A stretch of 64,000 bases of DNA from an uncultured Bacilli bacterium. Lineage in GTDB: Bacteria; Bacillota_I; Bacilli_A; RF39; UBA660. The notes under the pieces were generated by a model, which was given only the letters and a program-made list of their open reading frames with translations, was not told the origin of the DNA and searched no databases. The position numbers and the translations under genes are program-made. The stretch covers positions 259,147 through 323,146 of the forward strand of contig CALVKA010000002.1 in assembly GCA_944332475.1 (NCBI GenBank), given 5' to 3'. Below, piece by piece: positions 34,180 to 44,579 of this stretch (positions are counted from its first letter, which is position 1; the number at the start of each line of letters is the position of its first letter).

Positions 34180-36573
34180 TTATTTTACTACAATATTGAC
34201 AATTTTACCTTTGATAACTATTACTTTTACAATTTCTTTTCCTTCTACAAAACGCTTAACATTTTCTGGTTGCATTGCTTTTTCTTTAATCATATCTTCA
34301 CTATCATCAACAGAAATCATAATTGTTGCACGAACTTTTCCATTAACTTGAACTGCAATCTCTTTTTCTGTTTCAACAAGATATTTCTCATCATACATTG
34401 GATAATCTTGATTATGAATAGAATATTCATTTCCAATAGCTTCCCAGAACTCTTCTGTCAAATGTGGAGCAAAAGGAGCAAGCATCAACAACAATTGTTC
34501 AATATAGTATCTTGGAATGCCTTCTTTTTCATATTTTACCAAAACATTAGTATATTCCATAATTTTAGCCATTGAAGTATTAAATTGGAACTTTTCAATA
34601 TTATCTCTAATAACTTTTAAAGAAGAATGTAACACTTTATCGATATCAGCATAACGTTCTTCACTCTCTACAAGTGCTTCAGTTAAGCGCTCTACTTTAC
34701 GATAAAATTTATTAATCGCAACAATTCCATCATCAGTCCATGGACCACCATCAACATAATTAAATCCAAACATCAAATATCCACGTAATACATCAGCACC
34801 ATATTCTTCTACCAATGGATCAGGAGCTACTGTATTACCTTTAGATTTAGACATTTTCTCACCATCTGGTCCTAAAATCGTTCCTTGATGAACAAGTGAC
34901 AAGAATGGCTCATCAAAATCCAAATATCCCATATCTCTCAAGGCTTTAGTAAAGAATCTTGCATATAATAAATGCATACATGCATGTTCTATACCACCAA
35001 CATACTTATCAACAGGTAACACCTTATTAATAATACCTTTATCAAATGGAGCCTTATCATTATGAGCATCTGGATATCTTAAGAAATACCAACTAGAACA
35101 AACAAAAGTATCTAAAGTATCAGCCTCGCGTAAAGCAGGTTTTCCACATTTTGGACAAGTACAATGCATAAAACTATCACATTTCTTCAATGGACTTTCT
35201 CCATCTGGAGTAAATTCTACATCCATAGGTAATTTAACAGGTAAATCTTCTTCAGGAACTGGAACAATACCACAATCTTCACAATAAATAATTGGAATAG
35301 GAGCTCCCCAGTATCTCTGACGAGAAACAAGCCAATCTCTTAATTTATAAGTTACAGTCTTTTTACCATAATCATTTTCCTCTAAATAAGAGCACATCTT
35401 ATTAATAGCATCTTCTTTATTCAATCCATCTAAAAATCCTGAATTAATATGTACACCATCACCTACATAAGCTTCCTTAGAAATATCTCCACCTTCTAAT
35501 ACAGGGATAATATCCAAATCAAATTTCTTAGCAAAAGCATAATCCCTTTCATCATGAGCAGGAACTGCCATAATTGCTCCAGTACCATAACTTGCTAAAA
35601 CATAATCACTAATCCAAATAGGTATCTTTTTATGATTTACTGGATTAATAGCATAAGCACCTGTAAAGACACCTGTTTTTTCTTTCGTTGTACTAGTTCT
35701 CTCAATTTCACTTTGACGACTAGCCTCCAATTTATATTGTTCAACTGCAGATTTTTGTTCATCAGTAACAATTTTATCAACCAAAGGAAGTTCAGGAGCT
35801 AATACACAATAAGTAGCACCAAATAAAGTATCGCATCTAGTAGTAAATACTGTAAATTCTTCATCACTATCAACCACTTTAAAAGTTACATAAGCACCCT
35901 CACTTCTACCAATCCAATTTCTTTGAAGATTTTTAGTACGTTCTGGCCAATCTAATTTATCTAAATCATTTAATAATTCTTCTGCATAATCAGTAATCTT
36001 AAAGAACCACTGACTCATATTCTTCCTAACAACCATGGTTCCACAACGCTCACAAGCACCGCTGATAACTTGTTCATTCGCTAAAACCGTATTACAAGAT
36101 GGACAGAAATTAACTGGAGCTTCCTTTTTATAAGCTAACCCATGTTCATATAACTTCAAAAACATCCATTGTGTCCACTTATAATAATCTTCCTTACAGG
36201 TCTTAACTTCATAATCCCAATCCCAAGATCCACCAATACCTTTTAATTGTTTTTCCATAGTTTCAATATTCTTATCTGTACTGATAGCTGGATGAATACC
36301 TGTTTTTATAGCATAGTTTTCAGCTGGTAATCCAAAAGCATCAAATCCCATCGGATGAAACAAATTATATCCAGACATTCTTTTAAATCTTGCCCAAGTA
36401 TCTGTTACACCATAATTATACCAATGTCCCATATGCAATTTTGCACCACTTGGATAACTAAACATTTCTAAACAATATAGTTTTTTCTTATCACTATTAG
36501 GATCAAATTTATATAAATGATCTCGTTCCCATCTCTTTTGCCATTTTTTCTCTACTTCACTAAAATTACGCAT
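34180..36573 (-). CDS. leuS: Leucyl-tRNA synthetase
   Basis: Class I synthetase of 797 residues, bacterial length. Seen: LHMGHWYN (HIGH motif, about 45-52), a zinc ribbon CPSC...CERC, the CP1 editing domain ([18 protein letters not shown], and [15 protein letters not shown] with the editing Asp), [10 protein letters not shown] and a C-terminal VQVNGKVR domain. The start overlaps the upstream membrane protein gene by 8 bases; AAAGGAA is 9 bases away. It belongs to the Leu T-box operon. Confidence 0.97.
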   Translation of the reverse strand: MRNFSEVEKKWQKRWERDHLYKFDPNSDKKKLYCLEMFSYPSGAKLHMGHWYNYGVTDTWARFKRMSGYNLFHPMGFDAFGLPAENYAIKTGIHPAISTDKNIETMEKQLKGIGGSWDWDYEVKTCKEDYYKWTQWMFLKLYEHGLAYKKEAPVNFCPSCNTVLANEQVISGACERCGTMVVRKNMSQWFFKITDYAEELLNDLDKLDWPERTKNLQRNWIGRSEGAYVTFKVVDSDEEFTVFTTRCDTLFGATYCVLAPELPLVDKIVTDEQKSAVEQYKLEASRQSEIERTSTTKEKTGVFTGAYAINPVNHKKIPIWISDYVLASYGTGAIMAVPAHDERDYAFAKKFDLDIIPVLEGGDISKEAYVGDGVHINSGFLDGLNKEDAINKMCSYLEENDYGKKTVTYKLRDWLVSRQRYWGAPIPIIYCEDCGIVPVPEEDLPVKLPMDVEFTPDGESPLKKCDSFMHCTCPKCGKPALREADTLDTFVCSSWYFLRYPDAHNDKAPFDKGIINKVLPVDKYVGGIEHACMHLLYARFFTKALRDMGYLDFDEPFLSLVHQGTILGPDGEKMSKSKGNTVAPDPLVEEYGADVLRGYLMFGFNYVDGGPWTDDGIVAINKFYRKVERLTEALVESEERYADIDKVLHSSLKVIRDNIEKFQFNTSMAKIMEYTNVLVKYEKEGIPRYYIEQLLLMLAPFAPHLTEEFWEAIGNEYSIHNQDYPMYDEKYLVETEKEIAVQVNGKVRATIMISVDDSEDMIKEKAMQPENVKRFVEGKEIVKVIVIKGKIVNIVVK

Positions 36574-36922
36574 CTTTCGTCATTCCTTTCTTTCTATAAA
36601 ACATACCAACAAAATGATAACTAAGTATAATAACCGGTAAAACCAAAACAAAAACCGCAACAATCTGCCATAAATAAGAATCCAATATAACAATCACAGA
36701 AACAATAAAAGAAATATCAAATGAAGATACCAAAGCAACAATTTGTAATAATTGTGGATAATCTACTTTCTTCATATTCAAATGATATCTAGCAATTAAA
36801 TATCGTACCTCAACAGGTTGTTTTTTAGCCTTCTTTGTTTTTGCTCTTCTTACAATAAAAATCTCATAAACAATTAATACTAAGAAAAAGCACAATAAGA
36901 ACAATAACAACTCTTCCAGCAT
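36566..36922 (-). CDS. Unknown membrane protein in leuS operon, 118 aa
   Basis: Three hydrophobic segments (about residues 4-22, 57-81 and 84-110) and a conspicuous basic linker [20 protein letters not shown] before the second. No family recognised. It sits between the Leu T-box and leuS, with GGAGGAG before the ATG, and overlaps leuS by 8 bases. Expression therefore follows leucine charging. The topology suggests a small integral protein rather than a transporter. Confidence 0.8.
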   Translation of the reverse strand: MLEELLLFLLCFFLVLIVYEIFIVRRAKTKKAKKQPVEVRYLIARYHLNMKKVDYPQLLQIVALVSSFDISFIVSVIVILDSYLWQIVAVFVLVLPVIILSYHFVGMFYRKKGMTKDA

Positions 36923-36938
36923 ACAATCTCCTCCTATA

Positions 36939-37140
36939 AAAAAAGTCCTTATAAACTATAAGGACGAAATTTCGCGGTACCACCTTACTTCATAGTAAAC
37001 TATGCAGCTTAAAGAGATAACGGTCTTACCCTACATACTTAAAGCTAATCAAGTTCATATACTACTTATATTTACTTCCACCAACCGTAAACTCTCTAAA
37101 ATAAGTATATATATTACTACTACTAGCAATATGCCAACTG
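36939..37140 (-). promoter_or_regulatory. T-box leader (leucine) of leuS operon
   Basis: Minus strand contains AAGGTGGTACCGCG (36987-36974). A terminator follows, GTCCTTATA with TATAAGGAC (36966-36946) and seven T. The specifier region AGTATATGAACTTGATTAG gives CTT (Leu), consistent with leuS. Stem I-type GGTTGGTGGAA is also visible upstream. Confidence 0.92.
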
Positions 37141-37146
37141 CTATTA

Positions 37147-37175
37147 GTATAGTAAAAAAATGAAAATTTGACAAG
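37147..37175 (-). promoter_or_regulatory. Promoter of Leu T-box operon
   Basis: TTGTCA (37175-37170), 17 bases, TATACT (37152-37147) on the minus strand, directly before the T-box leader. Confidence 0.8.
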
Positions 37176-37189
37176 CTTTTTAGAAAAGA

Positions 37190-37213
37190 AAAATAGGAAT
37201 TATCTATTCCTAC
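37190..37213 (-). terminator. Terminator of GH31 gene
   Basis: TAGGAAT/ATTCCTA stem with five-base loop, then TTTTTC on the minus strand, just after the GH31 stop. Confidence 0.7.
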
Positions 37214-37214
37214 T

Positions 37215-39635
37215 TTAAAATTCACTAATATATTCAAGCAAACGTAAAAACAATTGAATATACTCTTTAGAAAGACCCTTTTTCTTTAATTTACGAATCG
37301 CAATACGTTTATGACTAATAGTATCTTTACTAAACATGATTTTAGCAATATCTTCTTTTAAATACGTGTTAATTTGTAAATCTACCAAAATACTTTCTAC
37401 ATCGTCATTGATCAAACGAACAGCATCAATTTCAATATCTCTTCCCTTACAGTTAATGGTTAATTGTCCAACAGTAGGAACACCATGTATTTCAACAATA
37501 AAATCAGGTCCATCAACAGAAGAAGTGACAGGTAACTTTTGAGAATTAAAATAAGCGGTAACGTCTTGTGCTTGCTTTGTATTTCTAAAAACTAATTTAT
37601 AATTTCTCTTTTCAGGAACAATTCCACTCTTTCCATCAATAGAACGGATAATAACAGTATAATTATTACGCAAATAATTATAGTCAATAGAAGTCTTTAA
37701 GTAATAACCATCCTTATACAAAGACGTAATTCCATCATCTTCATATAAAGTATACGTATTAGAAACACCAGGGAAAATTTGAATCTCCATATCAGTTGGA
37801 AGCCCTACGTTATTATAATCACTACGATTAGAAAGAGGAATAATACTACCAGCATGTGCAAAAACAGGATAATCTTCCTCTTTAAAGAAAGACACATATT
37901 TCTTATTCCCTGGGAATTTTTTACCCGTTCTAAAATCGTACCAAATACCATCAGGAATAAAGAAACGATGAACTGTACGATTCATGGTAGGATCCTTTTT
38001 ATCCAAAATTGGACAAACAAGTAATTGAGAACCAAAATAATATTGATTTTTATATAATTCATCATCATATACCCACAAGTAATTATAATAAAAAGGTTGA
38101 ATCAAAGGAGTACCAGACTTAGTATAATTATAAGCTTCTGTATATAAATATGGAATTAAGCGATGACGAAGTCTTAAATAATCTGCTGCTATATTTTCGG
38201 TCTTAACATCCCATAACCAAGGTTCTCTTTTATAATAAGGACCACGAGCAGCATGGAAACGTAAAATTGGGGAAAAAACACTAAGTTCCAAATAACGAAT
38301 ATAAAGCTCACTTTCTTCAATACCACCATGATTTCCACCAACATCATGACTCCACCAACTAATTCCAACATTAGCAGCATTTAAATATTGAAATGGTAAC
38401 TTTTTTAAAGCCTCCCAACTAATTTCACTACTGCCGCCATATAGAACAGGATAGCGGTGAGCACCATAAAGACCACTTCTAGCCAAAATCATACTTCTCT
38501 TAGCCGGATTTCTACCAGCATCCAAATACAAATAATGATTCATAAGCCACAAATTAGTAGGATCTTTATCACCTTTATAATCATTCCAAAAGAAATCAAC
38601 TCCGTAATTTTCTAAAGGATGCAAAAACGCCTTAAACCAAACATCAAGTATTTTAGGATTCAAAGGATCAAACAAAATAATTTTATTATCAGTGACCCCT
38701 AAAAATTCACTAGCTTGTTTATAAAACTGTTCATGAGGATAAAAACCTTCTGTTGGATCAATACTAAGTCCAACATGAATCCCCCTTTGATGAAATTTAT
38801 CAACCAACGCTTTAGGATCTCTAAAAAGATTAGAGTTAAAAGTATACCCCGTTTTTAATCCTTGATACTCACCTACATTACGGTAATGCCAATCATGATC
38901 GAAAAGCATAACAGCAAGAGGAATCTTTTTCTTTTCAAACTTTTTTAATAACTCAGTAGTAGATACATCATCATAAGTAATATTACGACTCCACCAATTT
39001 CCAAGAGCATATCTAGGAATCATCGCAGGAGACCCTGTCATTTTAAAATAATCAAATAAAGCTTGTTTAAAATCTCTATCATACATAAAAACATAGATAT
39101 CAATATGATCAGCAGGAGGATCTGCAACCGTTCCATCCTCCATCAATAACTTATTTTTACTATCATCAATAGAAGCAAAACCATCCAAAGAATAAAGTCC
39201 ACGACATAAATTTTTATCAGTGGGAACATCAACGCCAATAAAATTACCCATCATATTTCTAGCTTCAGGATGACCATAATACCAATCCTTATTACGATCT
39301 CGCTCACGACTTAAAAGAGTAATTTTCAAATTTTTCATAGGATCTACTTTTGTTCCAGTAAATGGTTGCCTTTTTACATAAGTCAAATGAAAGTACTTGG
39401 TCACAATCTCAACAAATTGAGCATCCTGACGAACTTGGAACTCAGGATAACCTAAATTTCTACGCACAACAAGTTCAGTAGGACGATCAACAAACGCCCC
39501 ACTAGGAGAATATTCTAATCGAACAATTCGTTCAGTTATAACTGTAATACGGAAATTATTTCCTTTTACAATAGTCTTTTCATCACTTTTTGCTCGGGAA
39601 TAATCAACTTCAAATTGCTTTCCTAATGGATACAT
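37215..39635 (-). CDS. Glycoside hydrolase family 31 (alpha-glucosidase-type)
   Basis: An 806-residue intracellular alpha-glycosidase (no signal peptide). N-terminal beta-sandwich, then the (beta/alpha)8 domain with the nucleophile region FFWNDYKGD, ISWWSHDVGGNHGG (acid/base Asp) and RFHAARGPYYKREPW; a C-terminal DUF5110-like beta domain and a helical tail of about 60 residues follow. ATG 39635 has AAGGTG 7 bases upstream; an in-frame GTG at 39644 is rejected. Exact substrate (alpha-glucosides versus sulfoquinovosides or xylosides) is not decidable. It stands alone, without transporter genes. Confidence 0.93.
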   Translation of the reverse strand: MYPLGKQFEVDYSRAKSDEKTIVKGNNFRITVITERIVRLEYSPSGAFVDRPTELVVRRNLGYPEFQVRQDAQFVEIVTKYFHLTYVKRQPFTGTKVDPMKNLKITLLSRERDRNKDWYYGHPEARNMMGNFIGVDVPTDKNLCRGLYSLDGFASIDDSKNKLLMEDGTVADPPADHIDIYVFMYDRDFKQALFDYFKMTGSPAMIPRYALGNWWSRNITYDDVSTTELLKKFEKKKIPLAVMLFDHDWHYRNVGEYQGLKTGYTFNSNLFRDPKALVDKFHQRGIHVGLSIDPTEGFYPHEQFYKQASEFLGVTDNKIILFDPLNPKILDVWFKAFLHPLENYGVDFFWNDYKGDKDPTNLWLMNHYLYLDAGRNPAKRSMILARSGLYGAHRYPVLYGGSSEISWEALKKLPFQYLNAANVGISWWSHDVGGNHGGIEESELYIRYLELSVFSPILRFHAARGPYYKREPWLWDVKTENIAADYLRLRHRLIPYLYTEAYNYTKSGTPLIQPFYYNYLWVYDDELYKNQYYFGSQLLVCPILDKKDPTMNRTVHRFFIPDGIWYDFRTGKKFPGNKKYVSFFKEEDYPVFAHAGSIIPLSNRSDYNNVGLPTDMEIQIFPGVSNTYTLYEDDGITSLYKDGYYLKTSIDYNYLRNNYTVIIRSIDGKSGIVPEKRNYKLVFRNTKQAQDVTAYFNSQKLPVTSSVDGPDFIVEIHGVPTVGQLTINCKGRDIEIDAVRLINDDVESILVDLQINTYLKEDIAKIMFSKDTISHKRIAIRKLKKKGLSKEYIQLFLRLLEYISEF

Positions 39636-39712
39636 ACCCAACACCTTCTTATTATTCTAGTAACATAATATCATAAAAAATATAATATTCCAAGAAAAAA
39701 ATAGCAAAAGAA

Positions 39713-40849
39713 CTATTCATTCGTATCTAAAAATAACGCATAGTATTCTTCAAAAGAAATATTGTTTTCATAGATATAACTTGCTATTTTTTTACCAACA
39801 TATCGATAATGCCAAGGTTCTGCTCGAAATCCGGTAACAGCCTCATATTCTTCTGGAAATCTTTGAATGAAACCATATTTGTGAGCATTTTCCTGAATCC
39901 ACGTATATTCATCAGACTCTGCAAAAACATTAGTATCTTTACTACCAATATCAAAAGAAAGACCAGTCTGATGTTCACTAAAACCAGGCATTGCTACATA
40001 ATTCGTAACATAATTATCCCCATACAAATCACGATAAGTATTACACACTTCCTCCTGGTCTTGATAACTACGATAACTAGAATTAATAACTAAATCATAC
40101 CCTTCTTTTTGAGCATCTTTATACATTTCAATAAAAGCATTAACAGCAATTCTAGAACCAGCTTGTGTATCATCAGCAGCATACTCTTCATCAATAGAAA
40201 CCAAATCATCCGGTTCAAAATCTTTAGTTAAAGAACGATGCTTATTAACCAACATATCCGTACTAAAATCAGTAACAATAACAGGATCTTCATAATTTTC
40301 CTTATCCATATCCAAATTAACAGCCAAAACAGTAGTGTCATCATCTTCCCCAGTTTCATTAGAATAATCCACATAACGATCATAATTACTCAATTTTGCA
40401 TAAGGAAGACTAAAGAATTCTTCTAAATAATTAATTTTATCTCTTTTTGCAAACTCTGTTACATCACTATCAGAACCATGTGCTAAGATCATAGAAATAT
40501 TATCATTGCTATATCCCTTTTTTATCAATGTATTGATATTTCGAATCAAATGCTCATGATTTTGATATTCAATTTTTGAATATTGATCCAAATATTTCTC
40601 GTTATAATCATCACTTTCAAAAGCAGCATTAAGTGTTTTATTTTCTCCGACAGACAAAACATAATCTTTTTGAAATTGAAATAATATTCTTCGACTAGCT
40701 TCCTTACTATAACCAAGTTCAGTAAGAGAATGAATCTGTGAAGAATAAAATAAAAAGACTGCAAAAAAAACTCCCAAAACAACACCAACAACTTTTAATT
40801 TTTTAACAACTGATGGTTTTAAACGAAACTTTTTCTTTTGTACTTTCAT
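39713..40849 (-). CDS. Membrane-anchored D-Ala-D-Ala carboxypeptidase, VanY/M15B type
   Basis: Zinc peptidase that trims the terminal D-Ala of peptidoglycan stem peptides. The 378 residues have one N-terminal transmembrane helix (about 20-40), a helical spacer and a catalytic domain from about 205: SSYRSYQDQ, PGFSEHQTGLSFDI (zinc ligands His and Asp) and EPWHYRYVG (catalytic Glu and third His). ATG 40849 follows AGGTGAT. A weak hairpin lies after the stop (39700-39717). Confidence 0.93.
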   Translation of the reverse strand: MKVQKKKFRLKPSVVKKLKVVGVVLGVFFAVFLFYSSQIHSLTELGYSKEASRRILFQFQKDYVLSVGENKTLNAAFESDDYNEKYLDQYSKIEYQNHEHLIRNINTLIKKGYSNDNISMILAHGSDSDVTEFAKRDKINYLEEFFSLPYAKLSNYDRYVDYSNETGEDDDTTVLAVNLDMDKENYEDPVIVTDFSTDMLVNKHRSLTKDFEPDDLVSIDEEYAADDTQAGSRIAVNAFIEMYKDAQKEGYDLVINSSYRSYQDQEEVCNTYRDLYGDNYVTNYVAMPGFSEHQTGLSFDIGSKDTNVFAESDEYTWIQENAHKYGFIQRFPEEYEAVTGFRAEPWHYRYVGKKIASYIYENNISFEEYYALFLDTNE

Positions 40850-40940
40850 CAACATCACCTACTATCATAAGTATATCATAGAAATTGTATTTTCAACTAT
40901 TTTATGCTACAATAAAACACGAAAAAAAGGTGAAGTTTTT

Positions 40941-42104
40941 ATGAAAGCATTAGTTTTATCTGGAGGAGGATCAAAAGGATCCTATCAAATTGGCGTATGG
41001 AAAGCCCTAAGAAAATTACATATTAAATTCGATATTGTAACAGGTACCTCAGTAGGAGCATTAAATGGTGCATTAGTTACCCAAAAAAGTTATCATCGAG
41101 CTATCCAGTTATGGAAAAAAATAAATTTAAGTGTTTTATTTGGTGAAAATGTAACTAACAGCACAGATGACATAAAAGTAATGAAAATGTATGGAAAAGA
41201 ATTTGTAAAAAATGGCGGTATGGAAGCAAAAGAATTAGAAAAACTAATTGAAAAAGAAATTAATTATAAAAAATTCATAAAATCAAATATTAATTATGGA
41301 TTAGTAACTTATAATTTAACAACAAGAAAACCGATTCAAATTACAAAAAAAGAAATACCGAAAGATTTAATAGGTGATTATTTAATGGCCTCTGCATCCT
41401 GCTACCCTGCTTTTAAACAAAAAGAAATAGAAGGAAATAAATATATTGATGGAGGATTTTTTGATAATCTTCCTATCAATCTAGCTATTCAAATGGGAGC
41501 AGACGAAATCATTGCTGTAGATTTATCTGCACCAGGATTCAATAAAAAACCAAAGAAACAAGTACCAACTATAAGAATCAAACCAAACAACAAACTAACA
41601 AACTTCTTAAACTTTTATGAAGATGGTGCCAAAAGAAATATAAAATTAGGATACAATGATACAATGAAGAAATTTGGAAAATTAGAGGGAAACAAATATA
41701 CCTTTAAAAAGAAAGCATTAGAAAAAAACAAAAAGAAACATCTAGGAACATTTGAATATATATTAAAAAATATTTTAAACAACGAAAAAGCATTAGAAAA
41801 TCTTCAAAAAATATTAAAACTATCAAATGCACCATCCGAAAAAATGATTGAAAAAATAGGCCTAAAAATTATGGAAGATATTGCAAAAGACTTAAATTTA
41901 GATGAGACAATAATCTATTCAGAAAGAAAGTTCAACAAACAATTACTAAAAGAGTTAAAACGTCAAGATACAAAACAGACAAAACAATTAACAGAGTTTA
42001 TAGAACAAATAAAAGAAAATAAAAAAGGCTTAAAAAGGAAATTCATATTAAATCCTTGGGAATTTCTAAAAGCATTATATCTATACACAATTAGTGAGGT
42101 GTAA
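40941..42104 (+). CDS. Patatin-like phospholipase family protein
   Basis: A 387-residue acyl hydrolase. Oxyanion loop GGGSKGSYQ (residues 8-16), nucleophile elbow GTSVG (about 39-43) and the dyad Asp in DGGFFDNLP (about 170-178) are complete. The C-terminal 170 residues form a helical extension unlike bacterial RssA-type proteins. AAAGGTG precedes the ATG. The next gene begins 1 base after its stop. Confidence 0.93.
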   Translation: MKALVLSGGGSKGSYQIGVWKALRKLHIKFDIVTGTSVGALNGALVTQKSYHRAIQLWKKINLSVLFGENVTNSTDDIKVMKMYGKEFVKNGGMEAKELEKLIEKEINYKKFIKSNINYGLVTYNLTTRKPIQITKKEIPKDLIGDYLMASASCYPAFKQKEIEGNKYIDGGFFDNLPINLAIQMGADEIIAVDLSAPGFNKKPKKQVPTIRIKPNNKLTNFLNFYEDGAKRNIKLGYNDTMKKFGKLEGNKYTFKKKALEKNKKKHLGTFEYILKNILNNEKALENLQKILKLSNAPSEKMIEKIGLKIMEDIAKDLNLDETIIYSERKFNKQLLKELKRQDTKQTKQLTEFIEQIKENKKGLKRKFILNPWEFLKALYLYTISEV

Positions 42105-42105
42105 T

Positions 42106-43056
42106 ATGAATCAGTTTTGTTATTCAAATACTAACAAAAGGTATCATACCTTAGACTACTACTACAAACAAAAATTTCATTCTAAAGTATTCAAAGTCAG
42201 TTTAAATGCTGGCTTTACTTGTCCCAATATAGATGGCACTGTAGGCATTGGAGGCTGTATCTATTGCTCAAAAAGTGGAAGCGGAGAATTTGCAGGAAAT
42301 AAAGAAGAGTCATTAAAAAAGCAATTTGAAACAGTAAAAAACATGATGTTAAAAAAATGGCCACACGCAAAATATATCGGATATTTTCAAGCAAGAACAA
42401 ACACATACGCCGATGTAGACACTCTAAAAAAATTATACGAGACAGTATTATCATTCGATAACGTAATTGGCTTAAATATAGCAACAAGACCAGATGCAAT
42501 CACAAAAGAATGTTTAGATTATTTAACAGAATTAAATAAAAAAACATACCTAACAATAGAATTAGGACTTCAAACAACCAACGAAAAAACATCAAAGTTA
42601 ATCAATCGATGTCATGATTTAACATGCTTTGAAAATATGGTAAAAAAACTAAGAGAAAGAAAAATAGACGTTGTTGTTCACATCATTAATGGATTACCAT
42701 ATGAAACTAAAGAAGATATGCTAAACACCGTAAAATACTTAAACAAGCTTGATATACAAGGAATAAAAATTCACATGCTAAGCATTTTGAAAGATACACC
42801 TCTTGAAAAACTATATCAAAAAGAACACTTTAAAGTATTAACAAAAGAAGAATATATAGATATTGTAATAGAACAACTAGAATTACTTAGACCAGAAATC
42901 GTCATTCATAGAATTACAGGAGACCCTAAATTAGATGATCTAGTAGAACCAGAATGGCTAGTTAAAAAATTTTGTGTCCTAAATGATATAGATAAAGAAA
43001 TGGTAAAAAGAAATACATATCAAGGAAAAAGGCATAAAAAAAGGATTAGTAATTAA
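42106..43056 (+). CDS. Radical SAM protein, YhcC/TIGR01212 family
   Basis: A 316-residue protein with the family form of the cluster motif, NAGFTCPNIDGTVGIGGCIYC, i.e. C-x-n-CxxC instead of plain CxxxCxxC; FQARTNTYADVDTL and LTIELGLQT follow. The function of YhcC is not established. Start at 42106 has GAGGTG upstream; the in-frame GTG at 42094 is rejected. It is co-transcribed with the patatin gene. Confidence 0.93.
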   Translation: MNQFCYSNTNKRYHTLDYYYKQKFHSKVFKVSLNAGFTCPNIDGTVGIGGCIYCSKSGSGEFAGNKEESLKKQFETVKNMMLKKWPHAKYIGYFQARTNTYADVDTLKKLYETVLSFDNVIGLNIATRPDAITKECLDYLTELNKKTYLTIELGLQTTNEKTSKLINRCHDLTCFENMVKKLRERKIDVVVHIINGLPYETKEDMLNTVKYLNKLDIQGIKIHMLSILKDTPLEKLYQKEHFKVLTKEEYIDIVIEQLELLRPEIVIHRITGDPKLDDLVEPEWLVKKFCVLNDIDKEMVKRNTYQGKRHKKRISN

Positions 43057-43064
43057 TCCTTTTT
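43037..43064. terminator. Bidirectional terminator, radical SAM versus SPFH gene
   Basis: AAAAAGGATTA/TAATCCTTTTT stem with a five-base loop and T-rich tails on both strands. Confidence 0.85.
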
Positions 43065-44040
43065 ATATTTTTTCCGTTGATGAAACAACTGGTTTTGGCT
43101 CTGGTTTAGGTTCTGGTTTTGATACTGGTTTAGGTACTGGCTTTGGTTTAGGAGTATCAACCATCTCATGAAGTGTAGTACCAAGAGTTGCTAAATTTTG
43201 TAATTCGCTAGGAACAATAATTTTAGTAGCTTGACCATTAGCAACCTCAACCATAGCTTCATAACTTTTAAGTTTCAAAACCGCATCATCCATACCAACA
43301 TCTTTAATCAAACGTAACCCTTGAGCCGTAGCCTCTTGAATCTTAACAATAGATTCAGCTTCTCCTTCAGCTTCCTTAATTTTTGACTCTTTGGCAGCTT
43401 CTGCACGTAAAACTGTACTTTCTTTTTCACCTTCAGCAATTAAGATTTGACTCTTCTTCTCACCCTCAGCTCTAAGAATTGCCTCACGTCTTTCACGTTC
43501 TGCTCTCATTTGTTTTTCCATTGCTTCTTGAATATCACGTGGTGGCAAAATATTTTTTACTTCTACACGATGTACTTTAATACCCCACGCATCAGTAGCT
43601 CCATCCAAAATACTACGCATCTGAGTATTAATAACATCACGACTTGTTAAAGTTTCATCCAATTCCAAATCACCAATAATATTACGAAGCGTCGTTGCAG
43701 TTAAATTTTCAATAGCACTTATTGGATTTTCAACACCATATGTATATAACTTAGGATCTGTAATTTGATAATAAATAACTGTATCAATTTGCATAGTAAC
43801 ATTATCTTTTGTAATAACAGGCTGTGGAGCAAAATCCTTCACCATTTCTTTTAAACTAACAACACAAGCTACACGATCCAAAATAGGAACTACATAATGT
43901 AACCCTGTTTGTAAAGTTCTATCATAAGCCCCTAATCTTTCTATAACATAAGCCTTAGATTGTGAAATAATCTTAACACCAGCTATAACAACAATGATGA
44001 TAATAACAAAAACAACAAGTAGCAAAAAACCAAATTCCAT
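43063..44040 (-). CDS. SPFH/band 7 (stomatin-like) membrane protein
   Basis: A 325-residue membrane scaffold protein: N-terminal transmembrane helix (5-26), SPFH domain (QSKAYVIERLGAYDRTLQTGLHYVVP...), then a long Glu/Ala/Arg coiled coil (about 180-245) and a tail of Lys-Pro repeats (KPKPVPKPVSKPEPKPEP). Stomatin-NfeD pairs are a known unit; here the NfeD gene overlaps by one base (TAATG). GGAGGAG precedes the ATG. Confidence 0.95.
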   Translation of the reverse strand: MEFGFLLLVVFVIIIIVVIAGVKIISQSKAYVIERLGAYDRTLQTGLHYVVPILDRVACVVSLKEMVKDFAPQPVITKDNVTMQIDTVIYYQITDPKLYTYGVENPISAIENLTATTLRNIIGDLELDETLTSRDVINTQMRSILDGATDAWGIKVHRVEVKNILPPRDIQEAMEKQMRAERERREAILRAEGEKKSQILIAEGEKESTVLRAEAAKESKIKEAEGEAESIVKIQEATAQGLRLIKDVGMDDAVLKLKSYEAMVEVANGQATKIIVPSELQNLATLGTTLHEMVDTPKPKPVPKPVSKPEPKPEPKPVVSSTEKI

Positions 44041-44465
44041 TATTTTTTCTCCTCCTTTTTAACAATCAATTTTACGCCATCCATCTTTTCAACAATAACT
44101 TTCTCTCCCACTTGAAAAGTAGCATCACCGGTAGCGGTCCACTTATTACCAAAAACATCTACTTCACCATAATGATTTGGCTTAATTTCTTTTGTAACCT
44201 CTGCTTCTTTTCCAATCACTCTGTCCAAATTAGTAGGTACAATTTTCTCTTTCTTTTTAAATTTCTTTACCAATGGCAATGTAACAAATAAAGACACCAC
44301 ACTAACAACAACAAAAATCAAAAACTGTAGTAAAGACGAATCTGTAAAAAAAGAGCTAATAAATGCGACAAAAGCCCCAATGGCAAACCAAATCGTAACC
44401 AAATTAACCGTTGCTAATTCAATCAATAAAAGTACCAAAAATAAGATAATCCAATAAATAGACAT
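44040..44465 (-). CDS. NfeD-like membrane protein
   Basis: A 141-residue short-form NfeD: three to four hydrophobic segments in the first 75 residues, then an OB-fold domain (GKEAEVTKEIKPNHYGEVDVFGNKW, GEKVIVEKMDGVKLIVK). No ClpP-like protease domain is fused. AAGGTGGTGA precedes ATG 44465. Partner of the downstream stomatin. Confidence 0.92.
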   Translation of the reverse strand: MSIYWIILFLVLLLIELATVNLVTIWFAIGAFVAFISSFFTDSSLLQFLIFVVVSVVSLFVTLPLVKKFKKKEKIVPTNLDRVIGKEAEVTKEIKPNHYGEVDVFGNKWTATGDATFQVGEKVIVEKMDGVKLIVKKEEKK

Positions 44466-44525
44466 AAAACTCACCACCTTACTTAAATTATATGATATCA
44501 ACTCCCTTTTTTCAACAATTTTTTC

Positions 44526-44554
44526 TTGTTTATCATAACAAATTATATTATAAT
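44526..44554 (+). promoter_or_regulatory. Promoter of Ig-like membrane protein gene
   Basis: TTGTTT (44526-44531), 17 bases, TATAAT (44549-44554). Confidence 0.65.
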
Positions 44555-44579
44555 GAAAATGAAGATAGGAGTAGAATAT

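Noticed and set aside
34090-34575. 161-codon plus-strand open frame inside leuS
   Set aside because: Antisense to leuS, Phe/Asn/Ile-rich composition typical of a shadow frame in AT-rich DNA.
37055-37237. 60-codon minus-strand open frame
   Set aside because: It lies over the promoter and Stem I region of the Leu T-box and has no ribosome site.
43063-43200. Tandem repeat from the KP-rich tail of the SPFH protein as a mobile or CRISPR-like repeat
   Set aside because: It is an in-frame protein repeat (KPxPxPKP) with no flanking repeats.
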